Source: Cryobacterium psychrophilum
Lineage (GTDB): Bacteria > Actinomycetota > Actinomycetes > Actinomycetales > Microbacteriaceae
Direction of reading: 5' to 3'
DNA: 64,000 nucleotides
NCBI RefSeq assembly: GCF_004365915.1
Contig: NZ_SODI01000001.1
Span: forward strand, 1,054,001 to 1,118,000
The notes beneath the pieces are model-generated. The model worked only from the letters and a program-made list of their open reading frames with translations. It was not told the DNA's origin and searched no databases. The position numbers and the translations under genes were made by a program. Below are positions 25,421 through 34,220 of the stretch, piece by piece. Each line of letters begins with the position of its first letter. Within the stretch, counting starts at the first letter, position 1.

Positions 25421-26698
25421 ATGCGTAAAAAAAGACTGTCCCTCATCGCGGGCGTTGCGCTCGTCGGCCTCGCCCTGGCGGGCTGTTCCCCGGCGGGAGG
25501 GGACACCGACGATGGCAACGCCAATCAGGTGGAGGTCTTCACCTGGTGGGCCTCTGGATCGGAAAAAGTCGGACTCGATGCGCTCGTGGGCGTCTTCAAC
25601 GAGCAGTACCCCGACGTGGAATTCAACAACGCTGCCGTTGCCGGTGGTGCTGGCTCGAATGCCAAGGCCGCCCTGGCGTCCCGGCTTGAGGCGAACAACC
25701 CGCCCGACACGTTCCAAGCCCACGCGGGTGCCGAGCTCACCGACTACATCGCCGCCGGCCAGTTGCAGGATCTCAGCAGCTTCTACGAAGAGAACGGCCT
25801 CAACGAGGCGTTCCCCGCCACGCTGATTGAGCAGCTCACCTCCGACGGCAAGATCTACTCGGTGCCGAGCAACATTCACCGCGCCAACGTCACCTGGGTG
25901 AACGTCGACGTGCTTGAGAGCGCGGGCATCGACCCGAACGTCGCTCCAGCCGACATGGACGCCTGGATCGCGGACCTCACCAGGCTCAAGGACTCGGGCA
26001 TCAAGACGCCCCTCGCCCTGGGTACCGAGTGGACCCAGATGCAGCTGTTGGAAAACGTGCTCATCGCCGATCTCGGTGCCGAGGGATACTCCGGCCTGTG
26101 GGACGGCACCACCCCGTGGGACGGTCCCGGCGTTGCGACGGCCGTTGACCACTACGGCCAGCTATTGGACTTCGTCAACAGTGACTATGTCGGACTCGAC
26201 TGGGATGCCGCCATGCAGCTTGTGCTCGACGGCAACGCCGGCTACAACGTGATGGGCGACTGGGCCGAGGCTGCCTTCGTGCAGGCCGGCCAGACGTACG
26301 GTACCGAGTACACCACCTGGGCCACCCCGGGCACCGAGGGCATCTTCGACTTCCTCGCCGACTCGTTCACCCTGCCCGAGGGCGCCCCGCATGAGGCCGC
26401 GGCCATCGACTGGCTGACCACCATCAGCTCCGCCGAGGGCCAGAAGGCGTTCAACATCGCCAAGGGTTCAATTCCGGCCCGAACGGATGCCGTCGCATCC
26501 GACTACCCGGCCTACCAGCAGACCGCGATGACGTCCTTCGGCGAAGACACCGTGGTGAGCTCGCTCGCGCACGGTGCCGCCGCGGCGAGTTCCTGGTCGG
26601 CTGACCTCTCCTCGGCGATTGGCAAGTTCGGCGCCGACCGTAAGGGCGACGCGCTGATCGCTGCGATGGTCTCGGCTGCCTCGAGCGCACTGGGCTAA
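25421..26698 (+). CDS. sugar ABC transporter, substrate-binding lipoprotein
   Basis: 425 residues, lipoprotein signal MRKKRLSLIAGVALVGLALA with Cys22 in LAGC, an acidic linker (GGDTDDGNANQ), then an extracellular solute-binding family 1 domain. The start EVFTWWASGSEKVGLDALVG and ANNPPDTFQAHAGAEL resemble the glucose/mannose binding proteins of Thermus and actinobacteria (GtsA/TTHA glucose type). The ATG at 25421 has an excellent ribosome binding site (GGAGGA, seven bases). The gene begins an operon with two permeases; sugar uptake by a high-affinity importer is the role, with glucose/mannose the best guess for substrate. Confidence 0.93.
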   Translation: MRKKRLSLIAGVALVGLALAGCSPAGGDTDDGNANQVEVFTWWASGSEKVGLDALVGVFNEQYPDVEFNNAAVAGGAGSNAKAALASRLEANNPPDTFQAHAGAELTDYIAAGQLQDLSSFYEENGLNEAFPATLIEQLTSDGKIYSVPSNIHRANVTWVNVDVLESAGIDPNVAPADMDAWIADLTRLKDSGIKTPLALGTEWTQMQLLENVLIADLGAEGYSGLWDGTTPWDGPGVATAVDHYGQLLDFVNSDYVGLDWDAAMQLVLDGNAGYNVMGDWAEAAFVQAGQTYGTEYTTWATPGTEGIFDFLADSFTLPEGAPHEAAAIDWLTTISSAEGQKAFNIAKGSIPARTDAVASDYPAYQQTAMTSFGEDTVVSSLAHGAAAASSWSADLSSAIGKFGADRKGDALIAAMVSAASSALG

Positions 26699-26782
26699 TC
26701 TGCTCCATCCGCACAGGGCGGGCGACGGCCAAGGCCTCGCCCTCCCTGTGCATCGACGCTTCAACGCACGGAAAGGCGCATT

Positions 26783-27673
26783 GTGCGCAAGGGAGTACGC
26801 AACTGGGGACCCCCGCTTCTGCTGGTATCCCCCACCATTCTCATCCTGGGCATCTTCGTGTACGGCCTCATCGCCGCCAACATTCAGGTTTCCACGACCA
26901 ACCGGCACAGCCTCGCGCCCGAATCCGAGTTCGTCGGCCTCGACAATTACCTGGCGCTGCTCAGTGAAGATCGTTTTCTGCACTCGCTGTTCAACCTCGT
27001 CATGTTCACGGTTGTATTCATCGCGGGCACGATGCTCTTCGGCTTCATCTGGGCGTGGATGCTCGACAAGGGTGTGAGTGCCGAAGGTGTCTTCCGCTCC
27101 GTCTTCCTGTTCCCGATGGCGATCTCATTCGTTGCATCCGGTGTGGTGTGGCGGTGGCTGCTCAACAGCGCGGAGGGTGATCGGGCATCAGGTCTTAACC
27201 GCATCTTTGAGAGCCTCGGGCTGGGTTTTCTGCAGAACGCCTGGTGGAACGAGCCCATCTGGGGCATGGCGGCCATCGCCCTGCCCGCTATCTGGCAACT
27301 CTCCGGCTATGTCATGGCCCTGTTCCTGGCCGGCTTCCGCGGGGTTCCGCAGGAGTTGCGCGAGGCGGCCCGAATGGATGGCGCCTCCGAGTGGAAGCTC
27401 TACCGTTTCGTGGTGTTTCCGCAGCTGAGCCCGATCGCGTTGTCGGCGCTCATCATCGTGAGCCACATGTCGCTCAAGGTCTTTGACCTGATCATGTCGA
27501 TCACCGGCTCGATCTACCAGACCGAGGTGCCCGCCACGTACATGTGGGTCACGCTCACCTCGAATGACTACGCCAAGTCGGCTACGATCGCCACGATCTT
27601 GCTGCTGCTGGCGTCGCTCTTCATCATCCCCTACCTCATTCAAACGTGGCGTTCAGAGAAGGCGACCCGATGA
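26783..27673 (+). CDS. sugar ABC transporter permease (MalF/UgpA-like)
   Basis: 296 residues, six hydrophobic segments starting with PPLLLVSPTILILGIFVYGL. The ABC permease EAA loop is EAARMDGASEWKLYRFVVFP near residues 195-215, which contacts the ATPase. GTG 26783 has AAGG in range and follows the binding-protein gene by 84 bases. Together with the next gene it forms the heterodimeric channel. Confidence 0.92.
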   Translation: MRKGVRNWGPPLLLVSPTILILGIFVYGLIAANIQVSTTNRHSLAPESEFVGLDNYLALLSEDRFLHSLFNLVMFTVVFIAGTMLFGFIWAWMLDKGVSAEGVFRSVFLFPMAISFVASGVVWRWLLNSAEGDRASGLNRIFESLGLGFLQNAWWNEPIWGMAAIALPAIWQLSGYVMALFLAGFRGVPQELREAARMDGASEWKLYRFVVFPQLSPIALSALIIVSHMSLKVFDLIMSITGSIYQTEVPATYMWVTLTSNDYAKSATIATILLLLASLFIIPYLIQTWRSEKATR

Positions 27674-28596
27674 CCGTCACCGCAGAAGTGCCCCCGGCCG
27701 CACGGCCCCGTCCCGAACCGGCGCCCCGCACGCCCAAGCCGGTGCGTCGCGTCACCATGGGGCGCACGCTCAAATACGTGCTCCTGGTCCTCTTCGTTTT
27801 CGTGGTGCTCATTCCCGTCTACGTGCTCATCGTGACGAGCTTCAAGCCCCCCGCGGACGTCACAGCCTCCACGTCCTGGGGTCTGCCGGTGCGGTGGCCG
27901 TGGGAGAGCGTGGCCCCGGGCGGACCGACCGGCTTCGACAATTGGACCGGGGCCTGGACGGCCCTCGGTCCGGCGCTCGGCCGAACGTTCCTCCTGGCCA
28001 TTCCGGCGGCGCTCATTTCATCGTTCATCGGCGCCATGAATGGCTTCGTGCTGTCACGCTGGCGGTTCCCGCACGCCGACATCGTCTTCACGTTCATCCT
28101 GTTCGGCATGTTCATTCCGTACCAGGCCATCATGACGCCGCTGGTGCAGATGAAGACGACTCTCGGCCTGCCGAGCGACATTTCGACGCTGCTCATGGTG
28201 CATATCATCTACGGACTGCCGATTTGCACGCTGATCTTTCGCAACTACTACGTCAGCATCCCGATGGAACTCATGGAAGCTTCGCGTATGGACGGCGCCG
28301 GAATGTTGCGTACCTTCGCCTCGATCGTGCTGCCCCTGTCGCTGCCGGGTTTCGTGGTTACGATCATCTGGCAGTTCACCAACGCCTGGAACGACTTCTT
28401 GTTCGCTATGTTCCTCTCGGACACCAGCGGCGGCCCGGTCTCGCTCGCGTTGAACAACCTCGCCCAGGGCGCGCAATTGGCCAATTACGGTACGGCCATG
28501 GCGGGAGCGCTCATTGCGTCGTTGCCCACCCTGCTCGTGTACATCATCCTCGGCAAGTACTTCATCGGAGGGCTCATGAGCGGATCGGTCAAGTAG
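27670..28596 (+). CDS. sugar ABC transporter permease (MalG/UgpE-like)
   Basis: 308 residues with a Pro/Arg-rich cytoplasmic N-terminus, then six membrane segments; the EAA loop is MEASRMDGAGMLRTFASIVLP. The ATG overlaps the previous stop (ATGA), so the two permeases are translationally coupled. No ATP-binding gene follows: the next gene is alr. Such CUT1 importers usually borrow a shared ATPase (MsmK/MsiK) encoded elsewhere, which I expect here. Confidence 0.92.
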   Translation: MTVTAEVPPAARPRPEPAPRTPKPVRRVTMGRTLKYVLLVLFVFVVLIPVYVLIVTSFKPPADVTASTSWGLPVRWPWESVAPGGPTGFDNWTGAWTALGPALGRTFLLAIPAALISSFIGAMNGFVLSRWRFPHADIVFTFILFGMFIPYQAIMTPLVQMKTTLGLPSDISTLLMVHIIYGLPICTLIFRNYYVSIPMELMEASRMDGAGMLRTFASIVLPLSLPGFVVTIIWQFTNAWNDFLFAMFLSDTSGGPVSLALNNLAQGAQLANYGTAMAGALIASLPTLLVYIILGKYFIGGLMSGSVK

Positions 28597-28633
28597 CCTC
28601 CCGCGGTCGCCTGCCGGCGGTAGGCTGCAACGT

Positions 28634-29812
28634 GTGAAATCTGCAGTCAGCGTCACCGCCACCGAACGGATGCCAGAGCGCGCGGCGGTCATCGACCTCG
28701 CCGCCGTCAGGGACAACGTTCGGCACCTGGTGGAACTCGCCGCCCCGGCCGCGGTCATGGCCGTGGTCAAGGCGGATGCCTACGGGCATGGCGCCCTTCC
28801 GGTGGCCCGCGCGGCGCTCGAAGCAGGCGCCGGCTGGCTCGGCGTGGCACACATCTCGGAGGCGCTGCCGCTGCGTGCGGCGGGCATCGACGCCCCGCTG
28901 CTCGCGTGGCTGCACACCGTCGACAGCGACTTTTCTGCGGCCGTCGCCGCAAACATTGACCTCGGATGCTCCGGCTGGGAGCTGCCCCACATCGTCGCCG
29001 CCGCGCAGCTGCTGAACACAACCGCACGCATCCACCTGAAGATTGACACCGGTCTCGGCCGCAACGGCAGCACCCCGGCGGACTGGCAGGAATTCGTGCG
29101 CCTCGCCCGGCAGGCCGAACTCGCCGGCGCCGTCCGTGTCGTCGGCATCTTCTCGCACCTTGCCGTGGCGGACGAACCAGCACGCCCGGAGACCGACGAG
29201 CAGCTTGCGGTGTTCATGCGGGCAGTGGCCCAGGCCGAGGCCGCGGGCCTGCGCCCCGCACAACGCCACATTGCCAACAGCGCCGGCGTGCTTTCCCGTG
29301 CGGACACCCACTTCGATCTCGTGCGCCCGGGACTGGCCATCTATGGTCTCTCGCCGTTCGCCGACCGAACCTCGAAGAGCCTCGGCCTGCGCCCCGCGAT
29401 GACCCTACGCACCGTGGTCTCGGTCTGCAAGGACGTGCCTGCCGGGCAGGGGGTGTCGTACGGGCTGACCTACCACACGGCCGGCCCGACAACGCTCGGT
29501 CTCATTCCACTCGGCTACGCGGATGGCATTCCGCGCATCGCAACCGGGGGCCCGGTGCGGGTGAACGGGGTCACGTACCCGGTGGTGGGCCGCATCGCAA
29601 TGGACCAGATGGTCATCGACCTCGGCCGCGCCGCCCTGGTTGCCGCCGGCGCGAGCATGATCGGCGCCGAGGCGATCCTCTTCGGCCCCGGGGACGACGG
29701 GGAGGCATCCGCTGACGAGTGGGCGGTAGCCGCCGGCACCATCAACTACGAAGTGGTGACCCGCATCAGCTCCCGCGTGCCTCGCGTCTACCGCAACGCC
29801 GTCCCCACCTGA
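28634..29812 (+). CDS. alr: alanine racemase
   Basis: A PLP-dependent fold type III enzyme of 392 residues that interconverts L- and D-alanine for peptidoglycan and D-alanine catabolism. The PLP lysine is Lys46 in VMAVVKADAYGHG; the second active-site tyrosine is in GQGVSYGLTYH, and DQMVIDLG with the catalytic-region Met/Asp is present. GTG 28634 starts MKSAVSV. It is 37 bases after the sugar permease gene and could be read through from it, but functionally it belongs with ald and cycA downstream. Confidence 0.96.
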   Translation: MKSAVSVTATERMPERAAVIDLAAVRDNVRHLVELAAPAAVMAVVKADAYGHGALPVARAALEAGAGWLGVAHISEALPLRAAGIDAPLLAWLHTVDSDFSAAVAANIDLGCSGWELPHIVAAAQLLNTTARIHLKIDTGLGRNGSTPADWQEFVRLARQAELAGAVRVVGIFSHLAVADEPARPETDEQLAVFMRAVAQAEAAGLRPAQRHIANSAGVLSRADTHFDLVRPGLAIYGLSPFADRTSKSLGLRPAMTLRTVVSVCKDVPAGQGVSYGLTYHTAGPTTLGLIPLGYADGIPRIATGGPVRVNGVTYPVVGRIAMDQMVIDLGRAALVAAGASMIGAEAILFGPGDDGEASADEWAVAAGTINYEVVTRISSRVPRVYRNAVPT

Positions 29813-29869
29813 CGCTTACTCCGGCCACCCGTCGACTGGCGCAGTGGGGTACAGGCCCGGCGGGCATCG

Positions 29870-31075
29870 CTAAAGGCGGGGACGGCCCGCCCATCTGTCG
29901 GCCTTGAGCGCGAGATGCAACTCGAGGCGGGCGTGGCCGCCCAGAGCGTCGACCCCGATCAGCGCACGGATGCGTCCGAGCCGGTTGTAAATGCTGGTGC
30001 GGTGCAGGTGCAGTTGCTCAGCGACCTCGGCGACGGAGCCGTCCTTGTCGTAGAGCAGTTCAAGGACGGGCAGCAGCTCCTCGTTGCGGTCGAGCTCCCG
30101 CAAATCCGAGAAGAGCGTTGACTCGCCGGGCGACACGTCGCGGCCCTCCACGGCCAGAAACTGGTACACCCCGATGGCGCGGAACGACACCAGCGCACCG
30201 AGCTGGCCGTCCACCCATGCCGCCTGCACCGCGCTGCGGGCCTCCGCGTACGCTCGGGGAAGCCGGCGCAGGTCGGAGAAGGGTTCGCTCAGTCCGAGTA
30301 GCGCGGGCGAGGCCGGCTGCCCGCTGCGGCGGGCCACCTCACGCCCGAAACGGCGCAGAATCTCCGTCTCGTCCTCGCCACCAATGGCATCCTGCAGGAG
30401 CAGGACAGCGTGCGTCTCCGTGCCGGCGGAAAACAGCACGGTGTTAATGCCAAGCGTGGCGTGCAGCGCGGAGAGTCGCTGCAACAGGCCGCTCTCCACC
30501 GGGTCTGACGGGTTCTCCCCACGCACCAGCAGCGTCGCAAGCCGCCACGGCCCACGCCCATGCACTCCCGGCCAGCCGCCCACGCCCACCACGGCTTCCC
30601 GATCGCCGCGGCAGGCGGCAACAAATTGGGCCTCCCGCAGCCGACGCCCGTCGGAGTCCGCGCTGGTGCGATTGAGCAGCATCTCCGCGAGCGAGTCCAT
30701 CTCCGGCCGGATCATTCGAAGTTCCTGCAAGATCGCATCCGGTGCGTGCTCGTCGTCCAACTGCAGCACCCACAGGTATCCCACCCGGAATCCCCGCGCG
30801 AGGAGAGGGACGCACACCCGGCCCAGCATTTCCAGCTCGGCATTGGCCGGAACCGGCACGGGCTTCACCGCAGTCGCGATGCCGTGGCTGAGCTGCCAGG
30901 CGCCCACGTCGGGAGGGACCATCTTGCTCAGGAGAAAGTTCGTGCGCACCCGGTCGGCTGTTGCCACGTGCGCGCTGTAGGCGAGCAGCAGCCCGTCGAG
31001 GTCTTCCAAAGAGAGTGCGCGGCCGAGGCGCGCGGCGATAATCGCCACCGCCTGGTCGATATCGGCCGCTTGCAT
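29870..31075 (-). CDS. PucR-family transcriptional regulator, probable alanine-responsive regulator of ald
   Basis: 401 residues. The C-terminal PucR-type helix-turn-helix is clear (SVAEVAEQLHLHRTSIYNRL, around residues 345-370); the middle looks like a GGDEF-like/CdaR regulatory fold, and the N-terminus is an effector domain of unknown ligand. ATG 31075 (MQAADIDQAVAI) is preferred; the frame upstream of it is a shadow. It is divergent from alanine dehydrogenase across 302 bases. In Bacillus subtilis the PucR-type activator AdeR controls ald, so control of ald (and perhaps alr and cycA) by alanine is the best reading. Confidence 0.88.
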   Translation of the reverse strand: MQAADIDQAVAIIAARLGRALSLEDLDGLLLAYSAHVATADRVRTNFLLSKMVPPDVGAWQLSHGIATAVKPVPVPANAELEMLGRVCVPLLARGFRVGYLWVLQLDDEHAPDAILQELRMIRPEMDSLAEMLLNRTSADSDGRRLREAQFVAACRGDREAVVGVGGWPGVHGRGPWRLATLLVRGENPSDPVESGLLQRLSALHATLGINTVLFSAGTETHAVLLLQDAIGGEDETEILRRFGREVARRSGQPASPALLGLSEPFSDLRRLPRAYAEARSAVQAAWVDGQLGALVSFRAIGVYQFLAVEGRDVSPGESTLFSDLRELDRNEELLPVLELLYDKDGSVAEVAEQLHLHRTSIYNRLGRIRALIGVDALGGHARLELHLALKADRWAGRPRL

Positions 31076-31377
31076 AGCCTCAAGTCTAGGGACGCGCGTG
31101 AACGTCAGGCGACAATCGACGCGTGTTGACGCTACATCTGTCGACCTGTTCGCGGGACACCCGGCAGCACAAACGTCGGCACCGGGTGCCCCGGCGCCTC
31201 CCGCCCCCCTGTAAACACGGGCATCGCAGCCGACGGGTGCCCCGCGCCGCCAACGGATGCCGACCATCGGCTTCCGTCCCCCGTCGCCGGTCGAACGCCC
31301 GAGCGGCAAAAACCTGACATATCGTTTTTCTGCTGACCCCGTATCGGCGCCGCGACCACAACGAGCTGGAGTTTCCC
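31076..31377. promoter_or_regulatory. divergent control region between the PucR-type regulator and ald
   Basis: No supported gene. It holds a 13-base palindrome GGCACCGGGTGCC (31178-31190) and a second GGGTGCCCC about 45 bases on, either of which could be the regulator's site. Near ald, an AT-richer patch (AAAAACCTGACATATCG, around 31310-31326) may be promoter boxes. The ald GTG at 31378 is preceded by GCTGGAG. Confidence 0.45.
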
Positions 31378-32514
31378 GTGATTATTGGTGTTCCCACAGA
31401 AGTCAAAAACAACGAATTCCGCGTGGCCATCACCGCCGCCGGAGTACACGAGGCCAGGCTGCACGGCCACACCGTGCTCGTGCAGGCCGGCGCGGGAGTC
31501 GAATCCGGCTTCTCCAACGCCGACTACGAGTCGGCCGGCGCCACCATCGTCGACGGCGCCGCCTCGGTATGGGCCGGCGCCGACATGGTCCTCAAGGTGA
31601 AAGAGCCCATCACCGCCGAGTACGTGCACTTTCGCAGCGGCCTGATCCTCTTCACGTACCTGCACCTCGCCGCCGAGCCGGAGCTTGCCGCCGCCCTGCT
31701 CGAGGCCGGCGTCACCGCCATCGCCTACGAGACCGTGCAGAAGGCCGACCGGTCGCTGCCGCTGCTCGCCCCAATGAGCGAGGTCGCCGGACGCCTCGCC
31801 GTTCAGGTCGGCGCCCAGTCGATGACCCGTCCCGCCGGCGGTCCCGGCATCCTGATGGGCGGCGTACCAGGCGTGCGTGCCGCGAAGGTCACCGTCATCG
31901 GTGCCGGCGTGGCCGGCACGAACGCCGCCGCCATGGCCCTCGGCCTGGGCGCGGACGTCTCCATCCTCGACATCAACATCGACCGCCTGCGCGAACTCGA
32001 CGCCCTGTACGCCGGACGACTCAAGACCATCGCCTCGAACGCCTTCGAAATCGACCGTGCCGTCGTCGAGGCCGACCTCGTCATCGGCTCCGTGCTGATC
32101 CCGGGCGCCAAGGCCCCCAAGCTCGTCACCAACGAGCTGGTCTCCCGGATGAAGCCGGGCAGTGTGCTCGTCGACATCGCCGTGGACCAGGGCGGCTGCT
32201 TCGCCGACTCGCACGCGACCACGCACGAAGCCCCCACCTTCGCCGTGCACGGCTCCATTTTCTACTGCGTCGCGAACATGCCCGGCGCCGTGCCGCGCAC
32301 GTCGACGAACGCCCTCACGAATGTCACCCTGCCCTACGCCCTCTCCATCGCCGACCGTGGGGTGCGCGCCGCGTTCGAGCGTGACGCCGCCCTCGCCGGC
32401 GGCCTCAACATCGCGGCCGGCAAGGTCGCGAACCGCTCGGTGAGCGTGGCCCTCGGCCTCGAACTCGCCAGCTGGACCGACCTCGTCGCCGAGGTCGAGC
32501 TCGCCCTCGCCTAA
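31378..32514 (+). CDS. ald: alanine dehydrogenase
   Basis: 378 residues (family about 370). NAD-dependent oxidative deamination of L-alanine to pyruvate and ammonia, in the cytosol. The N-terminal [20 protein letters not shown] holds the substrate-binding Arg, MVLKVKEP the catalytic-region Lys, FTYLHLAAE the catalytic His, [20 protein letters not shown] the Rossmann glycines, and [16 protein letters not shown] is a highly conserved block. GTG start at 31378. The regulator gene diverges upstream; cycA follows after a strong hairpin. Confidence 0.97.
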   Translation: MIIGVPTEVKNNEFRVAITAAGVHEARLHGHTVLVQAGAGVESGFSNADYESAGATIVDGAASVWAGADMVLKVKEPITAEYVHFRSGLILFTYLHLAAEPELAAALLEAGVTAIAYETVQKADRSLPLLAPMSEVAGRLAVQVGAQSMTRPAGGPGILMGGVPGVRAAKVTVIGAGVAGTNAAAMALGLGADVSILDINIDRLRELDALYAGRLKTIASNAFEIDRAVVEADLVIGSVLIPGAKAPKLVTNELVSRMKPGSVLVDIAVDQGGCFADSHATTHEAPTFAVHGSIFYCVANMPGAVPRTSTNALTNVTLPYALSIADRGVRAAFERDAALAGGLNIAAGKVANRSVSVALGLELASWTDLVAEVELALA

Positions 32515-32527
32515 CCTGCGCGCATAA

Positions 32528-32572
32528 GCGGATGCCGGGGGTCAACCACCATGGTCGACCCCCGGCATCCGC
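32528..32572 (+). terminator. perfect 16-bp hairpin between ald and cycA
   Basis: Arms 32528-32543 (GCGGATGCCGGGGGTC) and 32557-32572 pair perfectly over 16 bp, and the 13-base loop can add an ACC/GGT pairing. No U-run follows, so it is either an I-shaped terminator of the kind proposed for actinobacteria or an mRNA-stabilising/attenuating stem between two functionally linked genes. Confidence 0.65.
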
Positions 32573-32608
32573 ATTACACGCTCACTCTCTCCCTCAGGAA
32601 GAAGCCCG

Positions 32609-34087
32609 ATGTCAATGAAGACACCCCCGGTCGCCACGAGCCGTCCAACCTTCTCGAACCGGCAGCCGCACCTCGCCCGCTCCCTGTCCAACAGGCACAT
32701 TCAGCTCATCGCCATCGGTGGCGCCATCGGAACCGGCCTCTTCATGGGTTCGGGGAAGACCATTGCCCTCGCCGGCCCCTCGGTGATCTTCGTGTACATG
32801 ATCATCGGCTTCATGCTGTTCTTCGTGATGCGGGCCATGGGCGAACTGCTGCTCTCCAACCTGGAATACAAGTCGTTCAGTGATTTCGCCGGCGACCTTC
32901 TCGGCCCATGGGCCGGATTCTTCACAAGCTGGACCTACTGGCTATGCTGGATCGTCACGGGCATCGCCGAACTCATCGCGATCGCCCTGTACACGAGCTT
33001 CTGGTGGCCCGACCTGCCACTGTGGATTCCCGCTCTCGCCGCGGTGGGGATCCTGCTCGGCCTCAATCTCACGAGCGTCAAGGCCTTCGGCGAGACCGAA
33101 TTCTGGTTCGCGCTGATCAAGATCGTCGCCATCGTTACGCTCATCGTCGTGGGCCTCGTCATGGTTATCACGAAATTCCAGTCGCCCGGGGGAACCCCGG
33201 CGAGCTTCAACAACCTCTGGAACGACGGCGGAATGTTCCCGACCGGGCCGATGGGCTTCATTGCGGGCTTCCAGATCGCGGTGTTCGCTTTCGTCGGGCT
33301 CGAACTCGTGGGAACCACGGCCGCCGAGGCCAAGGACCCCGAGAAGAACCTGCCCAAGGCAATCAACTCGATTCCCATTCGCATCATGCTCTTCTATGTG
33401 GTGGCCCTGATCATGATCATGACCGTCACCCCCTGGCGCGAGGTCACCGCCGATGTCAGCCCCTTCGTAGCGATGTTCTCCCTGGCCGGCCTGGGCATTG
33501 CCGCGGCCGTGATCAACTTCGTCGTGCTCACGAGCGCCACGTCCTCCGCGAACTCCGGCCTGTATTCCACATCAAGAATGATGTTCGGCCTCGCCGGGGA
33601 GGGCAGCGCCCCGAGCCGCTTCCAGCGACTGTCACGACACAAGGTGCCCGCCAACGCGTTGCTGTTCTCGTGTGCGTTCCTGCTCGCCTCTGCGGTGCTG
33701 CTCTACGCCAACCCGTCGATCATTGCCGTGTTCACGGTGGTCACCACCATGTCGGCAGTGCTGTTCATCTTCGTCTGGACCATCATCCTCGTCAGCTACA
33801 TCGTGTTCCGCAAGCGCCGTCCCGCGCTGCATGCCGCCTCGAAGTTCAAGATGCCCGGCGGTGTCTACATGTGTTACGTGGTGCTGGCATTCTTTGGTTT
33901 TCTCATCTGGGCGCTCACGCAGAAAACCGACACCCTGCAGGCGCTGCTCGTGACGCCGCTGTGGTTTGTCGCCTTGGGCATCGTGTGGTTCATCATTCGT
34001 CGACGCCCGGAGCAGGTGGCCCACCACGAGTTGCACCGTGCCAATGTGGAGGCCGACAGGGACGCGATACTCGCCGCGCAGTCCTGA
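32609..34087 (+). CDS. cycA: amino acid permease, D-serine/D-alanine/glycine transporter type
   Basis: 492 residues, twelve predicted membrane spans. APC-superfamily signature IQLIAIGGAIGTGLFMGSGK near the N-terminus, FVGLELVGTTAAEAKDPEKN in the middle. The overall sequence and the alanine gene context match CycA, a proton symporter for D-/L-alanine, D-serine and glycine. Uptake by CycA, racemisation by Alr and deamination by Ald would form a complete alanine use route. ATG 32609 with AGGAAG nearby; a second Met two codons on could also be used. Confidence 0.93.
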   Translation: MSMKTPPVATSRPTFSNRQPHLARSLSNRHIQLIAIGGAIGTGLFMGSGKTIALAGPSVIFVYMIIGFMLFFVMRAMGELLLSNLEYKSFSDFAGDLLGPWAGFFTSWTYWLCWIVTGIAELIAIALYTSFWWPDLPLWIPALAAVGILLGLNLTSVKAFGETEFWFALIKIVAIVTLIVVGLVMVITKFQSPGGTPASFNNLWNDGGMFPTGPMGFIAGFQIAVFAFVGLELVGTTAAEAKDPEKNLPKAINSIPIRIMLFYVVALIMIMTVTPWREVTADVSPFVAMFSLAGLGIAAAVINFVVLTSATSSANSGLYSTSRMMFGLAGEGSAPSRFQRLSRHKVPANALLFSCAFLLASAVLLYANPSIIAVFTVVTTMSAVLFIFVWTIILVSYIVFRKRRPALHAASKFKMPGGVYMCYVVLAFFGFLIWALTQKTDTLQALLVTPLWFVALGIVWFIIRRRPEQVAHHELHRANVEADRDAILAAQS

Positions 34088-34220
34088 CAGCCGCGTGCGG
34101 CCCGGTTCGAACGATCGGGCCGCACCCGCGTTTATGCCGCCGGACGCATGCACGTGTACGGACGGCATGCCCCCGGTCAGTTAGATTCGAGGTACCGCAT
34201 GCGCGGGCCAAAGGAGCACC

